Assembly (NCBI GenBank): GCA_902799385.1
Contig: CADCAK010000031.1
Span: 1 to 44,647 of the forward strand
Direction of reading: 5' to 3'
DNA length: 44,647 nt
Source of the DNA: an uncultured bacterium
GTDB lineage: Bacteria; Verrucomicrobiota; Kiritimatiellia; RFP12; UBA1067
The notes under the pieces were generated by a model. That model did no database searches. It had not been told where the DNA came from and was given only the letters and a program-made list of their open reading frames with translations. Positions within the stretch are counted from its first letter, which is position 1. Every line of letters begins with the position of its first letter. Below are positions 37,964 through 44,647 of the stretch, in pieces. A program made the position numbers and the translations under genes.

Positions 37964-39621
37964 TCGTCAAGCTTGCCCTTATAGGCGACGCGGCGGACCT
38001 TGCCGATGGAGGTGCGCTCGAGCGGCTCCTTCCACACGGCGACCTTCCTGACGCGCTTGTAGTCGGCGAGCTCGGCGCTGCGCTCCTGGGCGCGCTTTAC
38101 GGCCACCTTCTCCACCTCGGCCCAGTCGGGGAGCTTGCCGCCGTTCTGCGCCTTGAACCACTCCTCGTCGGGATAGACGATCGCGCCGACCTTCTCGCCG
38201 GGGTCGCCGCCCATCGTGTAGCCGACGACAATGACGTCCTGTATCGCGGGGTCCTTGCCGATGACGTTCTCGACCTCCTCGGGGTAGATGTTCTTGCCCT
38301 CGCGGTTGACGATGAGCGCCTTCTTGCGCCCGCGAATGGTGATGAGCCCGTCCTCGTCTATGGACGCGAGGTCGCCCGTCGCGAACCAGTCGCCATCGAA
38401 CGCCCCCTTCGTCGCGTTGTCGTTGTGGAAGTAGCCCTTCATGACGATGGGGCCCTTCACCTGCAGCTCGCCGACGCCGGCCTCGTTCTTGTCGGCAAGC
38501 CGCACCTCGACGCCCGCGCAGGGCTTGCCGATCGTACCGACCTTGCAGCAGTCGGAGCTCGTGACTGAGACGACGGGCGAGCACTCGGTGAGGCCGTAGC
38601 CCTCGACGAAGTTGACGTGCAGCTTCCTGAAGCACTCGAGGACGTGCTTCGGGCACGGCGCACCGCCGGTGATCATGTAGCGAAGGCGCCCGCCGAGCTT
38701 CTGGAGAACCATGTGCATGACGGGGCCCCTGATGCCTATCGCGAGGAGCGTGCGCGCGATCTTCGAGGAATCGAGGCCTTCCTGTATCTTGTCGTAGAGC
38801 TTCTCGCAGAGGAGCGGCACGGCGCAGAGGACGGAGGGCTTCAGGAGCTTCATGTCGCGCGCGACCGTCCTGAGCGACTCGACGAACTGCATCTCGCACC
38901 CGACGAAGAGCGGCCCGAGGAAGTTCGCGGTGAAGCTGAACGCATGGAAGAGCGGCAGTACGGTGAAGAAGCTGTCGTCCTCGCCGACGTCCGCGTGGAA
39001 CGTCTTGAACGCGCCGTCGATGTCGCTTATGAAGTTCCTGTGGGTGAGCATCGCGCCCTTGGGCTTGCCCGTCGTTCCCGAGGTGTATATTATGGAAGCG
39101 ACGTCTTCCTCGCGCGCGACGTTCGCGTCGTACCACGCGCCGCCGCCGGAGACGCGGAGCTTGTCGAACCCGACGACCTTGACCCTGCCGATCGTCTGCC
39201 CTTCGTTGATGACGCCGTCCACGCAGACTATGCCCCTGAGCTTCGGCAGCCTGGGCGCGAGGCCCATCATCATCTTCAGGTGGTGGACGTCGGTCGTGAC
39301 GACGACGGCCTCGGAGTCGGCGAGTATGTACTCGACCTCGGCGTCGTGCAGCTTCGGGTCGAGCGGCACCACCGCAACGCCCGCGCCCGCCTGGGCGAGG
39401 TACGCCTCGAGCCATGTCGGGGAGTTCCCGAGTATGATCGCCACGTTCTCCTCGCGCGGCTTCAGTCCGAAGCGAGTGCCGTAGCCCTCGGCGACGTCGC
39501 GCACGCGGGCGAGGTATTCCCGCCACGTGCGACGCATCCACGTCTTATTTTCGCACCAGACAAGCGCGTTGCGGCCAGGCCGCTCCGCGACGTTCTTCTC
39601 TAGCAATCCGCGAATTGTCAT
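37960..39621 (-). CDS. AMP-forming acyl-CoA synthetase (long-chain fatty acid-CoA ligase type)
   Basis: A 553-residue member of the ANL superfamily. The motifs are YTSGTTGKPKG (179-189), a later GYGLTECSP, GDWFATGDLASIDEDGLITIRGRKK and the C-terminal catalytic lysine region RTSIGKVRR. The overall order resembles FadD/long-chain acyl-CoA synthetases, which activate fatty acids as acyl-AMP and then acyl-CoA. The chain length preferred cannot be read. An extended -10 (repeat at 39643-39690) and a GGGGG-containing leader precede it, so it begins a run continuing into the dehydrogenase and tsaE. Confidence 0.9.
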   Translation of the reverse strand: MTIRGLLEKNVAERPGRNALVWCENKTWMRRTWREYLARVRDVAEGYGTRFGLKPREENVAIILGNSPTWLEAYLAQAGAGVAVVPLDPKLHDAEVEYILADSEAVVVTTDVHHLKMMMGLAPRLPKLRGIVCVDGVINEGQTIGRVKVVGFDKLRVSGGGAWYDANVAREEDVASIIYTSGTTGKPKGAMLTHRNFISDIDGAFKTFHADVGEDDSFFTVLPLFHAFSFTANFLGPLFVGCEMQFVESLRTVARDMKLLKPSVLCAVPLLCEKLYDKIQEGLDSSKIARTLLAIGIRGPVMHMVLQKLGGRLRYMITGGAPCPKHVLECFRKLHVNFVEGYGLTECSPVVSVTSSDCCKVGTIGKPCAGVEVRLADKNEAGVGELQVKGPIVMKGYFHNDNATKGAFDGDWFATGDLASIDEDGLITIRGRKKALIVNREGKNIYPEEVENVIGKDPAIQDVIVVGYTMGGDPGEKVGAIVYPDEEWFKAQNGGKLPDWAEVEKVAVKRAQERSAELADYKRVRKVAVWKEPLERTSIGKVRRVAYKGKLDE

Positions 39622-39642
39622 GTAATGCCCCCATGTTGTTGC

Positions 39643-39690
39643 GTGACATTATACCATAATTTGTCGCAGATGGGGCGAATCTGCCGCGAC
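39643..39690 (-). repeat. Hairpin/extended -10 element, copy 9 (variant stem)
   Basis: TATGGTATAATGTCAC (-10 at 39648-39653) reads into the acyl-CoA synthetase gene. Behind it is an imperfect hairpin (TGTCG-CAGAT / ATCTG-CCGCGACA, about 39662-39691) with a GGGGCGA loop. Layout and the -10 context match the copies in the first 10 kb; the stem sequence is different. Confidence 0.6.
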
Positions 39691-39727
39691 ATTTCTGTTT
39701 AGGGGAGATGTCCGCAGTAGAGAGCGA

Positions 39728-42238
39728 TTACTTGGCCTTTTGGCCCCAGGCGCCGTAGATGTGGAGAACCTGGCCGCCAGGCACAAGGTCCTTCACCGTC
39801 TGGCCGTTCTGGTAGACGGCGCCGCCCGTGCGGGACTTGGCCCACCCCTTGAAGACGTAGCCGCTGCGCGTCCAGCCGAGCTGCGAGTCGAGCCACTTGA
39901 GATTCACCGATGCGCCGACAGGAATCTTCTGCTCCACGGACGGAGTGTCGCCTGCGGAGTAGTTCCTGTGGTAGATTATGGTCCAGCGGCGGTCGCGCCA
40001 GACGGCGTAGAGGTGCAGGGTCTGCCCCTGCGCGACCAGGTTGTTCACATTCTGGCCGTTCGCGTAGACGACAGCCGTGCTCGTCGGAGCCTTCGACCAG
40101 CCGACGAAGTCGTAGCCCTCGCGCGTCCAGCCGAGCCCCGAGTCGAGCCAAAGGAGGTTCTTCGCGATGTTCGGACGGAACTCCTGCGTCTTCGAGAGGT
40201 TGCGCCCGTCGTTGCTGTGGAAGCAGACGCTATACGCCCTCTTCTGCCACACGGCGTAGACGTGCATGACCTTGCCCTCGTCGACAAGGTCCTTGACGAG
40301 CTCTCCGTTCCCGTAGAAGACCGCGCCCGTCGGCGACTTCGCCCAGCCGAGAAACACGTAGTTGAAGCCGCCCTCGTCCTTGTACTCCCAGCCGAGGCGC
40401 GAGTTCATGTAGTAGAGCCGCTTCTCCTCGCCGACCTTGAAGTTCTGGGTGTCGAGGTCGTTCTTGCCGTTGTTGCTGTGGTACTTGAGAGTCCAGATCC
40501 TGGCGGGCGGGAGAATCTGCTTCCACCGCGCATAGAGGCTCAGCGACCTGACGGAGGAGGCCCACGCGCCATCGGCGCTCCAGTAGCTCGCGCCGCTCGC
40601 GCATTTCATGTCGGCGTCCCAGACCTGCACGCCGCCCGACTGCCGCTTCGTCCAGAACCCGTCGAACACGTAGCCGTCCATTCTGGGCTTGCGCGAGACT
40701 GCGTTGCCCCATTCCGTCTTGTCTTTTCTCAGCTGGATGGTCGTTCTGCACTCCCCGTCTTCCGGCACGGGCACTGCAATCCCGAACTCGCCGCCCTCGG
40801 GATAGAGCGTCACGCTTGTGCACCCGGAAATCGGGACGGCACGCCTGAACACCGTAAGTTCCGTTGTCCCGTACGTTCCGCTCTTCAGATCGTCGGAGAC
40901 CGAATTCGGGGCATACACCGTCAGCGCGCCGCCGATATTGGCGAACGCATCGCCGTCCACGTCGCGAACCGTCGAAGGCAGCTCGACGGTGCCGCCGGCA
41001 AGCGCGGTGCAGCAGTCAAACGCACCGGCGCCCACGACCCGCAATCCCTCGCCGAGCGCAACCTGCGCAAGATTCGCGCACCCGCTGAACGCATCCTCGC
41101 CGATCCTGTCCAAGCTCTCGGGCGTGACGAGGCTCGTGATGTTCGCGACGCTCGGGTTGTCTTCTTCGTCGTACTCGAATACGCCATCGGCTATCCTGAC
41201 GGCGGTGCCGGGGATGGTCAGGGCGCTCGGGCATTCCCCGAGGAAGCCGACCAGAACGCCGTCGTGCACGATGCACTCGAAGCCGCCGGCGGCTATCGTG
41301 TTCCAGCTGAGGGCGATCGCCCCGAAGGAAGCGTCCGAGTAGCCTGCGACGCAGATGTAGTAGGTCTGTCCAGGCGTCGCTTCGAAGCTCGCGAGAGACT
41401 TGCTTCCGTAGTTTTCGTCGTCGTTAAGGAAGTCGTCGCTGTACGCGACCTCGGTCAGTGCGTTCAACGCAGTGACGGTGTATACGCCGAGGACCGTGTC
41501 GAAGTCGCTGCCGCATGTATGGAACGCGGCCCGGGAGACGCCGGCTGGCGCCGTCCACTTCCACCACATCGTATTGGCGGGCATGTCCGCAGGATCGTAG
41601 CCCTCGGTCGTCGCGAGGGCATTGCACGCCGCGACGCTTCCCGCGGGGCCTGTGAGCGCGATTGCGTCCTTCCAGTTGTCGTTGACGTTCATACCGGCGA
41701 GATACGGCGTATTGGCAAACGCCATTTCGGGATAGAACTCCACCGAGCTCATTTCGCCGGCGAACCTCACCTGCGAGAGCGCGGTGCAGCCCGCGAACGC
41801 GCCGTCCGCGATTTGATCGACGTATCGGGGGAGCGTGAGGAACCTAAGCGCGGTGCAGCCCGCGAACGCATCGGCGCCTATGTACTCCAAGTCGCCGCCG
41901 AGTCTCAGCGTTGCAAGGGCGGTGCAGCCCTTGAATGCGCTGCTTTCGACAGTGTGCAGACTGTCCGGAAGAATAACCGTCTTTACGGCCGTGGCATTGA
42001 GAAACGCCGATTGCCTGATGTCGTTCACGGTATATTGCGTTTCGCCGACTTCAACCGTTCCCGGGACGTCGAGGGTGTCGGTGTATCCCTCGGCATCCAC
42101 TATGTGCGCCTCGTGGCTCGCATTGAGGTAGGACACCCTCCACTTCACTCCTGCGGTGTCGGTCCAATAGGCGACCCCGTCGCAATATGCAGACAGCGCC
42201 ATCGCGACGGCTGCGGCTGCGGCTATCAGTTTCTTCAT
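39728..42238 (-). CDS. Secreted BspA-type leucine-rich-repeat protein with InlB-like repeats
   Basis: An 836-residue surface or secreted protein: signal peptide (1-19), a first BspA-like LRR_5 block (about 85-175; SAFKGCTALATLRL, DAFAGCTALRFLTL), a beta-rich region resembling a pre-peptidase C-terminal domain (about 185-325), a second LRR block (about 345-460), and four InlB B-repeat/Flg_new-type repeats of about 85 residues (about 475-836), each ending in a YAVW/YGAW-like motif with an internal GYxFxGW. Such proteins often mediate adhesion. The ribosome site is AGGAGA. The last three repeats are nearly copied in the broken gene at 43860-44647. Confidence 0.9.
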   Translation of the reverse strand: MKKLIAAAAAVAMALSAYCDGVAYWTDTAGVKWRVSYLNASHEAHIVDAEGYTDTLDVPGTVEVGETQYTVNDIRQSAFLNATAVKTVILPDSLHTVESSAFKGCTALATLRLGGDLEYIGADAFAGCTALRFLTLPRYVDQIADGAFAGCTALSQVRFAGEMSSVEFYPEMAFANTPYLAGMNVNDNWKDAIALTGPAGSVAACNALATTEGYDPADMPANTMWWKWTAPAGVSRAAFHTCGSDFDTVLGVYTVTALNALTEVAYSDDFLNDDENYGSKSLASFEATPGQTYYICVAGYSDASFGAIALSWNTIAAGGFECIVHDGVLVGFLGECPSALTIPGTAVRIADGVFEYDEEDNPSVANITSLVTPESLDRIGEDAFSGCANLAQVALGEGLRVVGAGAFDCCTALAGGTVELPSTVRDVDGDAFANIGGALTVYAPNSVSDDLKSGTYGTTELTVFRRAVPISGCTSVTLYPEGGEFGIAVPVPEDGECRTTIQLRKDKTEWGNAVSRKPRMDGYVFDGFWTKRQSGGVQVWDADMKCASGASYWSADGAWASSVRSLSLYARWKQILPPARIWTLKYHSNNGKNDLDTQNFKVGEEKRLYYMNSRLGWEYKDEGGFNYVFLGWAKSPTGAVFYGNGELVKDLVDEGKVMHVYAVWQKRAYSVCFHSNDGRNLSKTQEFRPNIAKNLLWLDSGLGWTREGYDFVGWSKAPTSTAVVYANGQNVNNLVAQGQTLHLYAVWRDRRWTIIYHRNYSAGDTPSVEQKIPVGASVNLKWLDSQLGWTRSGYVFKGWAKSRTGGAVYQNGQTVKDLVPGGQVLHIYGAWGQKAK

Positions 42239-42274
42239 TGTTGTGTCTCCTGTTTGTGTGTTTCTGTTTGTTTG

Positions 42275-43828
42275 TCAAAGCCCGATTACGTGGATTGTCT
42301 TGCCGTCGACGACCTCGTCGCGGGCGTAGATCTTCTCGTCCCACGACTTGTCCTTCGCCTTTTCGAAAACCGGCATCCAGCCTTCGGAAAGACCGAGGGA
42401 ATCGAGGTACTTGGCGCACTGCTCATACGACTTCCCGCCCTGGAAGTTCGCGGATGTCTTCACCTCTATCGCATAGCGTCCGCCGCGAAACTCGACGCAG
42501 AGGTCGAGCCGACCGGTGCCGAGCGCCATTTCGCGGTTGATGTGTCCTCCTCCGTTCGTGACGCGCTGGAGAAACGCCATAAGAACCAGGTGCGGCACGG
42601 ACTCGCGGTAGCCCATGATGTCTCTATCGGCACCGGAGTTCTCGCGCCAGAACTGCTGGAACGCCGCCATAAGCCCGGCCATGTCAAGCCCGTCGTCCTT
42701 CACCCACGGCGTATCCGGGACGCTGCGGATCATGGCGTCCTGCTCGCCGCGCGAAAGATAGCGCCCGATGATTTCGGCGTACATCGGGTTCGCCGGGACG
42801 AGCGCTCCGCGATCCACGCGAAGTAGGCCAAGGTCTGTTACGTAGCGGTAGTCTTCGTCATTGTACGTGACATCGGACCTGTCGCCCGAAATCAGCGGCT
42901 CTACGATGCGTCTCACACGCGGCTCGCGCATGCGCTCCATGAGCGAATCGACATGCGTGTCGCGGCGGCGGATGATCGCTTCCTTCGCGGCCTCGACGTC
43001 CTCGACGGTGACGGTTTCGCTGAAGCGGTTGCCGTGAATCTTCGTGACGCAATCGTTCGCAATGGCGTTCACAAGCCACGGCTGCCCGCGTGTCAGCCGC
43101 CACACGTCCTCTACGATGCCATCGGCAAATACCTGCCCCGTCGCCGCCGTGTGCTGCGCATAGAGCGCGGCGATGTCTGCCTCTGTGAAGTTTGGAATCA
43201 AAAGGTCTTCCGCGATGATGTTGAACGGGCTGACCTGCCCCAGCGACTGTCCGTCGGGGCGTATCTGCGCCTTGTAGTCCCGAACATCGAGCATCCCGAC
43301 AAGGGCAATCGACTTCGGGAACGGTATCATCTTGCGGTTCACATATCCATCTCGCAATTGGCGCAAGAACGATATCAGGACATCGCCGACAAGGCAGTCC
43401 GCCTCGTCGAAGAACACCACAAGCGGCTTACCGACGACATCGCAGATGTCCGTCAGCACCATGCGAACAGAAAGCATGATCTGTCCGATGTCCGTAGGCG
43501 CCGGCGGCAGTTGAGCATCGCGAGGAAATCCCGGAATCCGCTTGGCATTGCCAACTATCAGTTCCCTGATGATTCTGTTCGCCAACTGCACATCGGTTGC
43601 ATTCTGCAAAGACTCCAGCGTACAGTATATCGCCGCCATGTCGCCCTTGGCGTTGATTTCGCTTACAAGCGCCTGTAACGCCGTCGTCTTGCCGGTCTGC
43701 CGCGGCGCGTGCACGACAAAATAGTTTCCGTCCGCGACAAGCTCGCGGATGCCGGGCAGCCGGTCAAGCGCCGGGAGCATGTAGTGCTCGTCAGGGAAGC
43801 ACGGACCTGTCGTGTTGAACTTTTTCAT
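42275..43828 (-). CDS. AAA ATPase with a PD-(D/E)XK nuclease-like C-terminus
   Basis: A 517-residue protein: NYFVVHAPRQTGKTTAL (Walker A, 41-50), Walker B-like PLVVFFDEADC (about 134-144), then an alpha-helical region. Near the C-terminus, GRLDLCVEFRGGRYAIEVKTS (about 443-463) reads as the D...ExK core of a restriction-like nuclease. This combination is common in Bacteroidetes/PVC genomes (AAA-like plus PDDEXK_9), where the role is not established; mobile-element or defence functions are suspected. It stands between two InlB-repeat genes, one of them broken, with its own start but only a weak ribosome site. Confidence 0.85.
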   Translation of the reverse strand: MKKFNTTGPCFPDEHYMLPALDRLPGIRELVADGNYFVVHAPRQTGKTTALQALVSEINAKGDMAAIYCTLESLQNATDVQLANRIIRELIVGNAKRIPGFPRDAQLPPAPTDIGQIMLSVRMVLTDICDVVGKPLVVFFDEADCLVGDVLISFLRQLRDGYVNRKMIPFPKSIALVGMLDVRDYKAQIRPDGQSLGQVSPFNIIAEDLLIPNFTEADIAALYAQHTAATGQVFADGIVEDVWRLTRGQPWLVNAIANDCVTKIHGNRFSETVTVEDVEAAKEAIIRRRDTHVDSLMERMREPRVRRIVEPLISGDRSDVTYNDEDYRYVTDLGLLRVDRGALVPANPMYAEIIGRYLSRGEQDAMIRSVPDTPWVKDDGLDMAGLMAAFQQFWRENSGADRDIMGYRESVPHLVLMAFLQRVTNGGGHINREMALGTGRLDLCVEFRGGRYAIEVKTSANFQGGKSYEQCAKYLDSLGLSEGWMPVFEKAKDKSWDEKIYARDEVVDGKTIHVIGL

Positions 43829-43859
43829 CTATCACGCGCCTTGTGGCGAAGGAGATCAA

Positions 43860-44647
43860 CTACTTCGTCTTCTGGCCCCAGGCGCCGTAGATGTGGAGAA
43901 CCTCCCCGCCGGGCACGAGGTCCTTCACGACCTGGCCGTTCTGGTACGCGGCTCCCGCCGACCGGGACTTCGCCCAGCCCTTGAACCAGTACCCGTCGCG
44001 AGTCCAGCCGAGCTGAGAGTCAAGCCAGTAGAGCTTGACCGACGCGCCGACGGGAATCTTCTGATCCGCGTAGTCGTTGTCGCTCGAAGAGTAGTTCCTG
44101 TGGTAGCGTATCGTCCAGCGGCGGTCGCGCCATGTTGACGCTCTGGCCGTTCGTGTAGATGACCGCAGTGCTGGTGGAATTCTTCGACCAGCCGAGGAAG
44201 TCGTAGCCTGAGCGCGTCCACTTAAGGCCGGAGTCGAGCCAGAGAAGGTTCTTCGCGATGTTGGGGCGGAACTCCTGCGAAGCTGTCTTGTTCGCGCCGT
44301 CGTTGCTATGGAACACAACCTGGTAGGCGCGCTTCTGCCACACGGCGTAGAGGTGCATCACCTTGCCCTTTGCCACGAGGTCGCGTACCTCCTGACCGTT
44401 GGAGTAGACAGCGGCGCCCGTAGGCGACTTGGCCCAGCCGAGGAAGATGTAGCTGAAGCCGCCTTCGTCCTTGATCGCCCACTTGAGCGCGGAGTCGAGG
44501 TAGAGAAGCCGCTTAGTCTCCCCGACCGGGATGTTCTGGCCCCTCGTCACGTCCTCGCCGCCGTTCGGGTCGTTCTTGTGGTACTTCACCGTCCATGTCC
44601 CGTCGGTAGCAAGGTCGCCGACGAAGATGGCGTTGACCGTGGAGCCG
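43860..44647 (-). pseudogene. InlB-repeat surface protein, frameshifted and cut by the window edge
   Basis: The minus strand encodes the end of a second InlB/Flg_new repeat protein, nearly matching the last three repeats of the gene at 39728-42238. Frame 1 runs from the edge to about 44131 (...IYTNGQSVN), then continues out of frame as a meaningless tail ending at 44020. The proper continuation (WRDRRWTIRYHRNYS...GAWGQKTK) resumes in another frame to the stop at 43860. Compared with the intact copy, about 41 bases coding for the NLVAQGQTLHLYAV-like segment are missing at the junction. The deletion is not a multiple of three, so the gene is probably inactive. Its N-terminal part is outside the window. 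Confidence 0.8.

Noticed and set aside
39740..42826. A plus-strand open frame of 1028 codons opposite the BspA/InlB protein
   Set aside because: It is antisense to a well-supported gene, rich in Arg/His/Val/Ala as expected for the complement of GC-rich codons, and has no recognisable domain or ribosome site.
44020..44134. C-terminal tail MARPPLDDTLPQ... of the right-edge ORF as a genuine protein end
   Set aside because: The correct InlB-repeat continuation is present in another frame, so this tail is the product of a frameshift.

Overview
The window looks like a chromosomal segment of a high-GC, Gram-negative, probably host-associated bacterium of the PVC group. Kiritimatiellota (Verrucomicrobia subdivision 5) is my best guess. 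The Gram-negative call rests on an LptD-type outer-membrane protein, a Wza-type exporter, outer-membrane beta-barrel and lipobox signals. The lineage guess rests on a prepilin-like protein, BspA/InlB-type surface proteins, a stand-alone GMP-synthase ATPase subunit and GC-rich codon use. No rRNA, tRNA, CRISPR array or insertion sequence was seen. Almost every gene is on the minus strand; the only two clear plus-strand genes are a pair of paralogous small secreted proteins.

Layout, described by coordinate although transcription mostly runs right to left. 1-10.3 kb is an accessory region: a partial gene, a membrane metallophosphoesterase, a hipBA module with three operator-like sites, a zinc-ribbon degenerate rhomboid, a lipoprotein phosphatase, a PIN/antitoxin pair, two copies of a repeat-bounded small secreted-protein cassette, a canonical rhomboid protease, an unknown secreted protein and a membrane protein with a pseudopilin-like domain. 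It also holds gene fossils. 10.3-19.4 kb is a tightly overlapping cell-shape/envelope operon in the order mreB-mreC-mreD-PBP2-rodA-RNase E/G-lptD. 19.4-22.5 kb carries aspartate kinase, homoserine dehydrogenase and a DUF3127 protein. 22.6-24.7 kb is a secreted GH27 alpha-galactosidase-like enzyme. 24.7-29.7 kb carries priA, a prepilin-like gene, argC and guaA (ATPase subunit only). 29.7-36.6 kb is an exopolysaccharide assembly/export locus: Wza-type lipoprotein, unknown secreted protein, beta-barrel, Wzy-type polymerase and a BY-kinase with Tyr-rich tails at both ends. 36.6-39.6 kb carries tsaE, a 2-hydroxyacid dehydrogenase and an acyl-CoA synthetase. 39.7-44.6 kb holds a BspA/InlB-repeat surface protein, an AAA ATPase-nuclease and a second, frameshifted InlB-repeat gene cut by the window edge.

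The most unusual signal is a short dispersed intergenic element. It pairs a GC-rich hairpin with an extended -10 promoter (TGGTATAAT in the best copies). It recurs through the first 10 kb, with relatives near 22.5 and 39.65 kb. Copies abut stop codons, lie a few bases ahead of start codons, border a truncated gene, and bracket both copies of the duplicated secreted-protein cassette. A second theme is simple-sequence DNA encoding extra residues inside or at the ends of conserved proteins (ArgC, PBP2, PriA, the zinc-ribbon rhomboid). All functional statements are from reading motifs by eye; no database search was run.
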